42,736 nucleotides of DNA from a virus. The stretch covers positions 1 to 42,736 of the IMG/VR virus record IMGVR_UViG_3300029267_001790; one strand, given 5' to 3'. Within the stretch, counting starts at the first letter, position 1. Each line of letters starts with the position of its first letter. The translations under genes and the position numbers were made by a program. Below the pieces are notes generated by a model. The model did not search any database. It worked only from the letters and a program-made list of their open reading frames with translations, and was not told the DNA's origin. Shown one piece after another: positions 16,513-25,029 of the stretch.

Positions 16513-16936
16513 TTTCTTTCTCAGCTTCCCGAGCTTCAACAATCATGTCCATTAGTTCTTTATCGGTCACATTACCACGAACCTCAATCAATGTAATATC
16601 ATTTAATTCACACCAGGCACGTTTACGTTCGTCGCGTGCCTTAGATTGCTCGAAGCCCTTTTTATCCCCATGAAAAAACTTGTTGAACTTATCGTGCTGT
16701 TCTCCCTGATATTCAAAAGCAAGTTTATGATGAGGCAAGTAAAAATCTAGCCAAAGCCTTTCTTCTGGTGCAGGAAACTCCTCAAGTATCACGGCATTAA
16801 AACCATAGACGCTACGAATGACCCTACCCAAAAGGTACTGGCCGTTCGACTTAGATTCTTCTCTGGAGCGGACTGGATAATTCGCAGCATTGATCTCCAA
16901 GCGAACCTCTCTATCACTCAGCGTCTTGAACTTCAT
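16505..16936 (-). CDS. Small PD-(D/E)XK/Vsr-like endonuclease
   Basis: The 143-residue protein has LWLDFYLPHHKLAFEYQGEQ followed by HD, with D64, E75, Q77 and H81. This Asp...Glu-x-Gln spacing on adjacent strands is the restriction-like fold seen in Vsr and in phage EDxHD-type nucleases. A basic helix (SKARDERKRAWCEL) and the closing strand DITLIEVRG complete the usual fold. I chose the ATG at 16936 over a TTG one codon upstream. It lies between RecA and DnaB with short overlaps on both sides. It could act in recombination or repair, or be a small homing-type nuclease that has settled between essential genes. The sequence does not decide which. Confidence 0.72.
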   Translation of the reverse strand: MKFKTLSDREVRLEINAANYPVRSREESKSNGQYLLGRVIRSVYGFNAVILEEFPAPEERLWLDFYLPHHKLAFEYQGEQHDKFNKFFHGDKKGFEQSKARDERKRAWCELNDITLIEVRGNVTDKELMDMIVEAREAEKENE

Positions 16937-18074
16937 CAATTAGGCTATCCATAGGATCAACCGATTCTGGCGAAAATGCTTCGTTTAGCATTTCGGTAAG
17001 CTTGGCAGTAAGTGTCTCGTCCATAAGAAGACGACGAGCGGCTTGAAACTGAGACATGCAGGAAGCGACCAGTTCACCTTTTTCCTCAATAAATTCCCCA
17101 GTCTCACGATTGATCTTTGGAAGATAGACTTGCTTCCCGCCCTTGCCGCCCATCCGCAACACTCCAAAATTACAACATTGCTGGATAAGCTCCATTTCGC
17201 GGAATACACCGTTCTTAAACAATACAAGGAACGAACCCTCGTTGCCATCTGGTGCCACCTTGTTTTTAACTACCTTGTAACGAATCTCTACACCGATACG
17301 CTCGCCATCTTGATCCACAAGCATCTGTGCCTTGCCCGGCTTTTGAAGCTTAATACGTTGAGAGGCATAGAACTTCATTGCACGGCCACCAGGAGTATCG
17401 GCGGGATCACCGTACATGGTAATTTTTTCACGAATCTGATTTACAAAAACTAATGCGACCCGATTCTTTTCAGAAGCATCGATCAACTTCCGCATGGCGT
17501 CTGACATCAGTTTAGCAAGGTTACCAACCTTGTTTTCTCCAATCTCTCCAACCAAAACGGCTTCTGGCTGTGCGGCATCAATTGAATCAAGAATAGCAAC
17601 ACCCTCTGGACACATGGTGCAGAACTTACGCATAATTTCGAGCCCCTGCTCACCAGTACGAGCATTAACAATCCATAGCGGACAGTCTACTTCTTTACCA
17701 TTCTTCATCGCCTCAATGGCATCATCAAGATAAGGACGTAAACTGCGAACCGTTCTCATGAGAGACAAATTGAGGTTCTTTTCCATATTAACAAACAAAA
17801 CCTTCTTGCCCTTGCTAATTGCTTGACCAGCTACCTCTAAGGTTAATGTAGTCTTGCAAGTACCTTCGTCGCCAAACACTTCCGTAATCCTTCCTTCTGG
17901 AAAAGGAATACAGAGGTCGTAGTCTAGGTTAAATGAACCGCTCCTGTTGGGCTTAGGGTCGCCAATTTCGTGGCCCTCCATTACACGAACATCGTCACCT
18001 TCCGTTTCTTGACGGAAGAACTTGAAGTCAATGTCCGCCTTGGGTGCGGCTGTACTAGTTTTCTTTTTCGGCAC
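16914..18074 (-). CDS. recA: RecA-family recombinase
   Basis: The 386-residue protein has the RecA core: Walker A GDEGTCKTT at residues 68-76, the catalytic Glu in VLFVNMEKNLN, the Walker B strand GVAILDSIDAAQPEA, and FVNQIREKITMYGDPADTPG plus GGRAMKFYASQRI covering L2 and the DNA-binding helix. The Walker A loop has Cys73 where bacterial RecA has Gly. Phage T4 UvsX also lacks Gly there, so activity is likely kept. The start is GTG with GGGAG seven bases upstream. It overlaps the preceding gene by 20 bases. It would promote strand exchange for phage recombination and fork restart, with the neighbouring nucleases preparing ends. Confidence 0.95.
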   Translation of the reverse strand: MPKKKTSTAAPKADIDFKFFRQETEGDDVRVMEGHEIGDPKPNRSGSFNLDYDLCIPFPEGRITEVFGDEGTCKTTLTLEVAGQAISKGKKVLFVNMEKNLNLSLMRTVRSLRPYLDDAIEAMKNGKEVDCPLWIVNARTGEQGLEIMRKFCTMCPEGVAILDSIDAAQPEAVLVGEIGENKVGNLAKLMSDAMRKLIDASEKNRVALVFVNQIREKITMYGDPADTPGGRAMKFYASQRIKLQKPGKAQMLVDQDGERIGVEIRYKVVKNKVAPDGNEGSFLVLFKNGVFREMELIQQCCNFGVLRMGGKGGKQVYLPKINRETGEFIEEKGELVASCMSQFQAARRLLMDETLTAKLTEMLNEAFSPESVDPMDSLIDEVQDAE

Positions 18075-18492
18075 TTTCTAGCTCCCTTAAAAATGTAAGT
18101 AGTGTTTTTGGTTTTTCTTGTTTGTAAGCAACCTTTTCCATGCCGGAACTTGAAAGCTCTTTGCGGCGATCCAGATAAAGTCTTCTTACTTGTTCGATAT
18201 CAAGCGGCTTAAATAGTTTGCGGGCCACAACGGCCATCTTTGCAAACTCGAAAGGATTAATGTATCGAGGCTTGCAACGCCAGATGTAGAATGCAATCTG
18301 TTGTGGCGTTAAACCATACGAGTCTGTCATGAGCTTCTTGATTGCAGCAACAATCTTGCCCCACTCAGTACCATTCTCTCCACGCCAAGGAAAAATGTCA
18401 GCACGAATATCGCGATTTAGCCAAACGAACTCAGCTAAGATATTAGCATCGTCGTGCTCAATTTCGGGGGTTGTAATAGACTCGTACTTCAT
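18055..18492 (-). CDS. Unknown protein upstream of recA
   Basis: I do not recognise this 145-residue protein. It is mostly helical, with aromatic-rich patches (EFVWLNRDIRADIFPW, AFYIWRCKPRYINPFEFAKM) and a Lys/Glu-rich C-terminus. The patches could form a small DNA- or protein-binding domain. The start overlaps the preceding stop as ATGA, and the 3' end overlaps the recA start by 20 bases, so it is translated as part of the recombination operon. A mediator or accessory role to RecA is a guess from position only. Confidence 0.65.
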   Translation of the reverse strand: MKYESITTPEIEHDDANILAEFVWLNRDIRADIFPWRGENGTEWGKIVAAIKKLMTDSYGLTPQQIAFYIWRCKPRYINPFEFAKMAVVARKLFKPLDIEQVRRLYLDRRKELSSSGMEKVAYKQEKPKTLLTFLRELESAEKEN

Positions 18493-18941
18493 GCAGGATG
18501 ATCATTAACAATTACCGCAGGATCGTCCTTTTTGTATTCTCGAATTTCTTGCTTGATACTGCCATTCTGACCAACCCAAGTAATGACAATATCCTTAGCT
18601 TTCAAGTAACCAATTCCAACTTCTTGAAATTGCGTATCGCCTGGCACGCCAAGTAGAGCCTGAATCTTCTTGCTGTGCCAATAACCATTTAACTGTGGTT
18701 CGCCATTAGCATCCCTATATGGAACTAACACGACCTGTCTACCGGCAGACTCAAGACGAAGGTTCGTAACCTTGAGGTTGTGCTTTTGTACGTAATCACT
18801 CAAACGCAGCCAAGCCGAACGAACGCCGGGAGTTACGTCTTCGAACACAGTCGTACCATCAGAAAGAGAGGCAATCCAGCGACTACCTCCCTCCTTCGGG
18901 TTTGGCACATAACGATCTTTTGAACTGAATGATAGCTCCAT
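18489..18941 (-). CDS. Unknown protein, first gene of the replication operon
   Basis: This protein is not recognised. It is about 150 residues, starting MELSFSSKDRYVPNP and followed by a compact alternating strand pattern (SRWIASLSDGTTVFEDV, then SAWLRLSDYVQKHNLKV and RQVVLVPYRDANGE). The ATG at 18941 and a GTG at 18959 are both possible starts. Neither has a convincing Shine-Dalgarno. A TG-G-TATCAT extended -10-like box on the minus strand (18950-18958) would place transcription initiation very near the ATG, so a nearly leaderless message is possible. The gene directly follows the terminator of the tail module. Confidence 0.6.
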   Translation of the reverse strand: MELSFSSKDRYVPNPKEGGSRWIASLSDGTTVFEDVTPGVRSAWLRLSDYVQKHNLKVTNLRLESAGRQVVLVPYRDANGEPQLNGYWHSKKIQALLGVPGDTQFQEVGIGYLKAKDIVITWVGQNGSIKQEIREYKKDDPAVIVNDHPA

Positions 18942-18979
18942 GTAACTGCATGATACCACTTTGCAGCCACGCCGTCTAC

Positions 18980-19012
18980 AAAAAAAGCGAGGCGACTTAA
19001 AGCCGCCTCGCC
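18980..19012 (-). terminator. Rho-independent terminator closing the tail module
   Basis: On the minus strand GCGAGGCG and CGCCTCGC form an 8-bp GC-rich stem with a short loop, followed at once by seven T residues. It lies just after the last tail-module gene (stop at 19034) and before the replication operon. It is the clearest transcription boundary in the window. Confidence 0.88.
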
Positions 19013-19033
19013 ATTAACGCTATATGTTAAATC

Positions 19034-19735
19034 TTACAAGAATTCAAGCTGAATGTAGTAAGCAAAATCAATCTTGCGACCCGCTGCCGATGGCGAACCA
19101 CTGATGAGCAGAGCAAAATCATGAACGCTAGCCTCATTGCTTTGGTCGGCCAAGCCTAGTGCGGCACCACCATCCGAAATTTCACTCCAACTCGAATCAG
19201 CGGCATTACCGGCAGTGTCGGCAAGTTGAGCCGCCTGAATTGTGATATTTGAAGCAAGATCAAGAATGCTTGGAGCACCTGAACCAGCATCTAAGTTAAT
19301 TGCTCGGAATGTCGCAGATTGCGTAATCACCGCAGTTCCATTGGGTTCCGTGAAACGACACAGTAACGTGCCAGATTCAGCAGGAATTTCATCAACAGCA
19401 ATACTACCCAAAACACCGTTCGCTCCAAAGGTTCCAGACACAATGGCGTTAGTAGAATTAACAAATCTGTTGTTAATCATTGGACCAAGATCATCACCAT
19501 CTTCGTTGGTCCTATGCGTCGTTTGCTGGTATTGACCAACCACAACGGCCGAGTTAGGGGCTCCAGCACTGCCAAAGAAGCCCATGCGATTGGGGCTATC
19601 CGTAGCACCAATCTCAAAGTTAAAAATCTCTAAAAGCGGCTCAGCACGGTCAACAGTAGTGGGATCCTCCCCGCCAATGTTTCCAAGCAGTCCTAACGCT
19701 CCAGAGCATGCAAAAAATCGAATTCCTGATACCAT
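19034..19735 (-). CDS. Probable virion or tail-associated protein
   Basis: The 233-residue protein is rich in Gly, Ala, Ser and Asn and poor in Lys, and it alternates short strands (for example SGTLLCRFTEPNGTAVI). It ends KIDFAYYIQLEF, an aromatic strand reminiscent of the endings of the two paralogous proteins at 30738-31373 and 31549-32109. No catalytic motif is visible. It is the last gene before the terminator. No Shine-Dalgarno is evident. An inverted repeat (TTGCTA...TAGCAA, 19757-19773) sits 22 bases upstream. A minor structural or fibre-tip role is inferred from composition and place. Confidence 0.6.
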   Translation of the reverse strand: MVSGIRFFACSGALGLLGNIGGEDPTTVDRAEPLLEIFNFEIGATDSPNRMGFFGSAGAPNSAVVVGQYQQTTHRTNEDGDDLGPMINNRFVNSTNAIVSGTFGANGVLGSIAVDEIPAESGTLLCRFTEPNGTAVITQSATFRAINLDAGSGAPSILDLASNITIQAAQLADTAGNAADSSWSEISDGGAALGLADQSNEASVHDFALLISGSPSAAGRKIDFAYYIQLEFL

Positions 19736-19819
19736 AATGTTCGTAAGTTTGTGTCTTGCTATGCTTTAGCAACGCATCCGACAAAACGGCTATGCCATGC
19801 AATGCCAATTAATAGTACA

Positions 19820-21709
19820 CTAAGGAACATCGTAGTAATCAATGTCAATAAAGGCTGTAAATGGGAAACCAGTACCAGAGCGGGTAAGCTTAACCCAGTC
19901 TAAAACATCCCACTCTGTTACTCCTTCTTCAATTCTAAGAATGTATAATTCTTGAGTAAAGATGAAAGTCGAATTATCCTGGCCAATGAGAGCGTAAATT
20001 CCATCCCTAGCATTAGAAGCACCATTCACAGTAATGATATCGTGAATTGTAACAAAAGAAAGGCCATTCAAGAGACCGCCATCAACATTCGTTAAATCAA
20101 TTTGTTTCGCAGTACCAAAACTAACGGTGCCCGGTGAACCATCCGTCAAAGACATTGATGAAATCTGATGTCCAACATAGCTATAAAGTAAACTACCATC
20201 CGCAAAGATTCTGCCCAAACTGGTATCGTATGTGCTTACAACGCTCAAAGAATTATCGAGCTTGAAAGACCTTTGGCCACCACCAGAAGACCCACTAATA
20301 TAGAAGAAAGAACCATCAAACTCAATATCAGTAAGAGTCATCTGTTGATCAATATCCAAGGTAGTAATCACGGTAGTTGTGTTTTGTAGAGTACAAGAGC
20401 CGCGAGTCCATTCTTTAATTGTAATTCTAGTGTCTACATCGTAAGTGCTAGTTGTAGAGGTTTGTGGAAAAACTCTATAAACAGATGAACCATCTTTAGC
20501 TAAACCAAAATAATCATCCCAATCACCATTAGCAATGGCTGTCCACATGAAGTTAAAAGTGAATGGCGACACAATAGACATGCCCAACGAATCTCCATTC
20601 AGATTGCCAAAATTTGCTCTAGCTGACAGCCAAAAACAATCATCAAAGACTTCAAAGCCAGTAGCAGTCTCGGCAAAGTTATCTTCCTGGGGATATGAAT
20701 CATCAGGATGAGGATGTTGACTAATGTAACCAGATGGCACTCCCGCACCAGCAACAAGAATATTTTCATTGCTTACGCTTGCACGATACACGCCGCTTGC
20801 AATAGCTTGTGGCGAAACGTAAACAACGTCGTTAGACTCAAAAATCTCATGAGTAAAGTGTGCCGGTGGATAAATTGTATGATCGCCAAACAAAAACTTG
20901 CCAAGCAGGTGTTGTGTCTGAGGCACCAATCCGTAACCATTTACTCTAATGTAACCAGAAGCAACATGATCAGTATACAGGTTGGTAGCCGTGCCATTGT
21001 CCCTACGCGGCTCACGACCAGTGGTATTGATAACCGTGCCGTCCGTCTTATGAAATGCTGGGAAGAATGGTTCCGCAACAACATTCAGCGTTTGCAATGT
21101 ACCGACTGAATTTCTTTGTGCCGCAGCACGCAAGAATGGATAAGGATGAAACAAAACTTCGCCAAAATCAATGTCAAAGAAAATCCCCGAGCCGCCAAGC
21201 CAAAATGGATCAGCGTCTAAAATACGACCCGCACTAAAAGGTAATGCTGGACGCATGAAATTCGTTTCATCATTTGTAGGATCCTCACTCGCAGGAAGAA
21301 TATCAAAGCGTCCACTAGGGCTATTAGGAAATGCTTGCTGAATCCAATCCTTAAAATGGTCGTTAGCTTCGTAGTCCGTAATTGAAGCATAGTCAGCAAA
21401 CAAATCTTCTAACGCATCGCGAGTTTCTAAAATGTTGTCAGTGGCAATAGTGCCCGGATTAAGCAGGTTAGCAAGAGTTGAACCATCGACTTTTGGTTCG
21501 TATCCACCAGAGGGAGAATTGGATTGATTTGTATACACAAAAAAGTCATTAAGCTCATGTGCATCATTTGAATCAAACTTACGTCTTTCAGCAGTAATTA
21601 AAAACTGAGCTTGCTCAAGCATAATGCCAGAGATGCCGATCGTCTGTTCGGCAACGAACGGCACAATGTAGTCCACTTCATAAGGGAATTGTCCAGATGC
21701 AAGAGTCAT
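19820..21709 (-). CDS. Large tail-tip or tail-fibre protein
   Basis: The 629-residue protein has no recognisable enzyme motif. The N-terminal third begins FPYEVDYIVPFVAEQTIGIS with a helix, then turns into beta-rich, aromatic sequence. From about residue 380 onward short blade-like repeats appear (GSFFYISGSS, FKLDNSLSVVSTYD, FADGSLLYSYVG), suggesting a beta-propeller-like or beta-sandwich C-terminus. It is coupled to the preceding large tail protein by TAATG. It is probably a peripheral fibre or receptor-binding component. Confidence 0.65.
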   Translation of the reverse strand: MTLASGQFPYEVDYIVPFVAEQTIGISGIMLEQAQFLITAERRKFDSNDAHELNDFFVYTNQSNSPSGGYEPKVDGSTLANLLNPGTIATDNILETRDALEDLFADYASITDYEANDHFKDWIQQAFPNSPSGRFDILPASEDPTNDETNFMRPALPFSAGRILDADPFWLGGSGIFFDIDFGEVLFHPYPFLRAAAQRNSVGTLQTLNVVAEPFFPAFHKTDGTVINTTGREPRRDNGTATNLYTDHVASGYIRVNGYGLVPQTQHLLGKFLFGDHTIYPPAHFTHEIFESNDVVYVSPQAIASGVYRASVSNENILVAGAGVPSGYISQHPHPDDSYPQEDNFAETATGFEVFDDCFWLSARANFGNLNGDSLGMSIVSPFTFNFMWTAIANGDWDDYFGLAKDGSSVYRVFPQTSTTSTYDVDTRITIKEWTRGSCTLQNTTTVITTLDIDQQMTLTDIEFDGSFFYISGSSGGGQRSFKLDNSLSVVSTYDTSLGRIFADGSLLYSYVGHQISSMSLTDGSPGTVSFGTAKQIDLTNVDGGLLNGLSFVTIHDIITVNGASNARDGIYALIGQDNSTFIFTQELYILRIEEGVTEWDVLDWVKLTRSGTGFPFTAFIDIDYYDVP

Positions 21710-24700
21710 TAGAACGATCTAAAACGCTCAAAGGCTGGCTTGACAATCTCAATAAACGGTTGTGTTACAGTGGTAGATCCGCTAGGAACAATTGCCTCAG
21801 CCAAGAAACCACGATCGCCAGAAGCGGCAAATTGAGCAAAAGGTAATGGAATCACATTTACAAATGTCTCGCCCGAAGCAGAAACTACTCCATCAAAATC
21901 CAAACCAATACAAGTGACCCGTGCATTGTTCAAGCCTTGATTACTTACCGAAACAATTTCTACTGGAGTCACACCAGCACCAGCCGCACTTGTCCCGTTA
22001 ACAAAGATACCACCATCAGACGATCCAGGCGTAACCGGAGCATCGCCTTGCGATGCAAGGGTTGTCTTGTCCCCAATCGAAACACTGCCGTTAAGAACAG
22101 GCACTCCCTTAATGGCACGAGTAATACCTTCTGCCTGAGCGGTAGGATCAACAATCGTTACATCGTAAGTCGTCGGATCATCTGCATTAGTTTGTGCAAT
22201 CTCAACAATAGTACCATTTCCAAAAGGTCTTCCTTGAGTAAAATATCTTGAAACACTATTTCCGCCAGGAAGCTCAAAGTCATCTGTATGATAAATGGCT
22301 TCATCGCCAATGTTTAAGAATCCATCGATACAAATCGCACCATCAACAAAATCGGGATTAGAAGATCCTGCAAACTTCGGCGGCTTGGTGTATTCGTTTT
22401 GATCTTCACCACGATATCTTTCTTCTTCAAACTCAGTAGAAGACAAAGCAAACACATTGTTAACTTCCGTGATAGTAACTCTAACGGCCCGCTGAGAAGT
22501 ATCGAAGAAGACAGGTGGTGTAAATGGATCACCAGGAACAAGTGGATCAATAGCTGCATCCGGCAACGGATTCAAAAGATTAAGATCAGTGAAATCGATT
22601 GGATTTAGAACTCCATTTAGAATTGCACGCACACGTTCACCTAATGGAGCCTCTCTACCAAACTGAGGGAAGTAAGACTGAATTTTGTAACGAGTACCAA
22701 AGCCATCGATTCCAAACGAAATGTTAAGCTCGCTAACACCATGACTAATTTCCCCATAAAGTCCAGAAGCACCAATGCCCTGTTCAGCAAAAGAATCGTA
22801 AGACAATAAGGGCAAGCCAACTTGCGAGAAATCTGCGTAACGAGAAGAACTACGAGGAACAATTTTCCCTTGAGCACGGAAAACCGCACGATCCGTCATA
22901 ATCTGTAACGTAGTTTGATTGCCAAGTGGCGAAAATGCCCATGGCACAAACTGATCGTCTAACTGGATATCTTCATCACGCTCATAGTGAAGGTCTCCAA
23001 GAACCCATTCTGATGGATAAGACTGGCCATAACGACTACGTGCTTGAATAGGAATAGCTACCCCAGAAAGTGCATTAAATGGCTCAAGAAGCAACGCTGG
23101 GTTGATGATGTCATTAACACCAGATCCAGTTAACTTCTGATTTGTTGTTAACAGAGTGGCCAGGTTTGAAATAATATTATCATTAAACAAACCGCCAGAT
23201 GGACCAGCGATAATTGGCAATTGACACCATACAGTTCCTTCTGGGAATGCATCGAAAGAAAATAAATCCGCCGAACGTGGATCCACAACCCTCTGTCCAA
23301 CCATAGTGAGTTGAACAGGAATGTAATGGCTACCGTCACCATCTGGATTAAACGGTGGAGCATCTTCTGTCCAGTTCCCAAAGCTAGCTGGATTATCATC
23401 ACCCTGTGGACCATAGACAGTGCCAGCCGGAAGCTTCGCGTAAGCACGAACCCTAAAATCACTTGTAACAAAAGGACTAATCGGACCTAACTCACGATTG
23501 ATCTCATAATCCTCAGTAAAGACACCGCTAGTAGACAAAGTGCCTGACGCAGAAAGATCAAACCCTTGGACCTGATTTTCAACATTCGCCCAGGCAGCAT
23601 CAATAAGACGGAATAATCCAGAGCCCTCATTATAAAGAAGATCCTCTACAACATATGATCTTCCATAATGTCTGGCGGCATGATCCCGCACACGATTGTA
23701 AAATGCCAGAACCCAGTTCTGAGCTTCATCGCGGCGATTAGAGATCACACGAATGCCCGACTCTGCTGCTCCACCGGCAAGACCAGCAAGAGGCATTAGT
23801 GGATCAAATCTGCTTTGAAAGGTTGGGTCCTGTGCGGCGATCGATCCTTCGTCTGGCGGTAAACCAAAGCCAGGAGGATTGTCTGTAGACAATGCTGTCT
23901 GATAGAGCTTAAAATAACTCCACTGCTCAATGCCTGTCAATGCAAGCTGTAGTTCTTTATCACTGGGAGTGTAAACCCTATAAAAACCATCGGCGTCATA
24001 AAAGCCAATGTTAATTTTATCCCATGCTGGAGTAAATACAGCCTTATCGTCTAGGAGGGTCGTATCCAAGCCATCAATCGGACTAAGAAGATCGGAATTA
24101 ATGAATCCTTCTTGATGCCCTCCAATTACACGAAAACGTGTGGGATCTGGAACAACATCTTGACCAAAGGCTAACTGACGAGTTTCGTTAAGTCCACTGG
24201 CACTACCAAACTCAGATACCAAGTCTAGGATATCACTTTCACCAAGATCGAAAACAGCCTTTCGATTGATAAGATTTACAGACTGAGAATTCATGTTCCA
24301 ATACCAGTCATAGCCAGTATCAACTAGAACACGAGTCATGGCCTCGTCTAGATTAGACAAATTAAACTGAAAACGAATAGCCTCAATTGTCCCACCAATA
24401 TTCTTTTCAAGCTGCTCTACGGTTGGTAGGATAGCAGTTGAAACAGCACACGTACCTTCATTAAATTGTAAATCGATTGCTTGCAAAAGTTCGGCGTAGG
24501 TGCAGCCGAATTGAAGCATTCGTCTGTACTCAATAATTAGAGGGTTAGACGGATCACCGTTGATATCAGTTAAACCATTGATTTTGCGGAATGCACGAGC
24601 AACAGACACGACGCCGCTTGGCAAGTCTTCTCCAAGGTCTTCTGTATGTACTTTTACTCGACGTAATGTTCTGCGATCATCTTCAACAGTAACATTAACA

Positions 24701-25029
24701 ATCGTACCACCAATACTAGTGGTATAGTCAGCATGCACTACGGACCCACGAAAGTAGAAGTCACCGACATAAAGCTCCAAATCGCTTCCAATGTTCGGTA
24801 ACTGCCCAGACGCACCGTGAAAATCACAATCGTTGCCGCATGGGATCCACTCGGTCTGGAACGTATGTGGCGTAAGATTAAAACCAAACGTAGAATTTAC
24901 GCTTGAAAGAAAAGCACATAGTTGCGAACCAGGTTCAGAATCGTCAAATTGACCAGAAGGCCAGGCAATACCATTGAGAGGTACGCCTACGCCACTGACT
25001 ACAATTCCATCTGATACAACAATATTCAT
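21709..25029 (-). CDS. Large tail-tip/baseplate hub-like protein
   Basis: At 1106 residues this has the size and position of a central tail-tip protein. Residues of about 75-130 (LELYVGDFYFRGSVVHADY and the strand run with VEDDRRTLRRVKVHTEDLG) resemble the paired beta-barrel start of hub or Tal-type proteins. Those proteins form the ring under the tube and later carry fibre attachments. The middle is mixed and the C-terminal third is beta-rich with Gly/Ser/Asn turns. No lytic motif such as NlpC/P60 or lysozyme is visible. It lies in a TAATG-coupled pair with both neighbours. The hub assignment rests on pattern and order, not on a firm family match. Confidence 0.68.
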   Translation of the reverse strand: MNIVVSDGIVVSGVGVPLNGIAWPSGQFDDSEPGSQLCAFLSSVNSTFGFNLTPHTFQTEWIPCGNDCDFHGASGQLPNIGSDLELYVGDFYFRGSVVHADYTTSIGGTIVNVTVEDDRRTLRRVKVHTEDLGEDLPSGVVSVARAFRKINGLTDINGDPSNPLIIEYRRMLQFGCTYAELLQAIDLQFNEGTCAVSTAILPTVEQLEKNIGGTIEAIRFQFNLSNLDEAMTRVLVDTGYDWYWNMNSQSVNLINRKAVFDLGESDILDLVSEFGSASGLNETRQLAFGQDVVPDPTRFRVIGGHQEGFINSDLLSPIDGLDTTLLDDKAVFTPAWDKINIGFYDADGFYRVYTPSDKELQLALTGIEQWSYFKLYQTALSTDNPPGFGLPPDEGSIAAQDPTFQSRFDPLMPLAGLAGGAAESGIRVISNRRDEAQNWVLAFYNRVRDHAARHYGRSYVVEDLLYNEGSGLFRLIDAAWANVENQVQGFDLSASGTLSTSGVFTEDYEINRELGPISPFVTSDFRVRAYAKLPAGTVYGPQGDDNPASFGNWTEDAPPFNPDGDGSHYIPVQLTMVGQRVVDPRSADLFSFDAFPEGTVWCQLPIIAGPSGGLFNDNIISNLATLLTTNQKLTGSGVNDIINPALLLEPFNALSGVAIPIQARSRYGQSYPSEWVLGDLHYERDEDIQLDDQFVPWAFSPLGNQTTLQIMTDRAVFRAQGKIVPRSSSRYADFSQVGLPLLSYDSFAEQGIGASGLYGEISHGVSELNISFGIDGFGTRYKIQSYFPQFGREAPLGERVRAILNGVLNPIDFTDLNLLNPLPDAAIDPLVPGDPFTPPVFFDTSQRAVRVTITEVNNVFALSSTEFEEERYRGEDQNEYTKPPKFAGSSNPDFVDGAICIDGFLNIGDEAIYHTDDFELPGGNSVSRYFTQGRPFGNGTIVEIAQTNADDPTTYDVTIVDPTAQAEGITRAIKGVPVLNGSVSIGDKTTLASQGDAPVTPGSSDGGIFVNGTSAAGAGVTPVEIVSVSNQGLNNARVTCIGLDFDGVVSASGETFVNVIPLPFAQFAASGDRGFLAEAIVPSGSTTVTQPFIEIVKPAFERFRSF

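Noticed and set aside
16914-18074. RecA pseudogene because of the Walker A change
   Set aside because: The frame is full length and all other motifs are intact; related phage recombinases also depart from Gly at this site.
19736-19819. A gene or tRNA in the 84-base gap after the 629-residue gene
   Set aside because: Only a small inverted repeat is visible; there is no cloverleaf or open frame of note.
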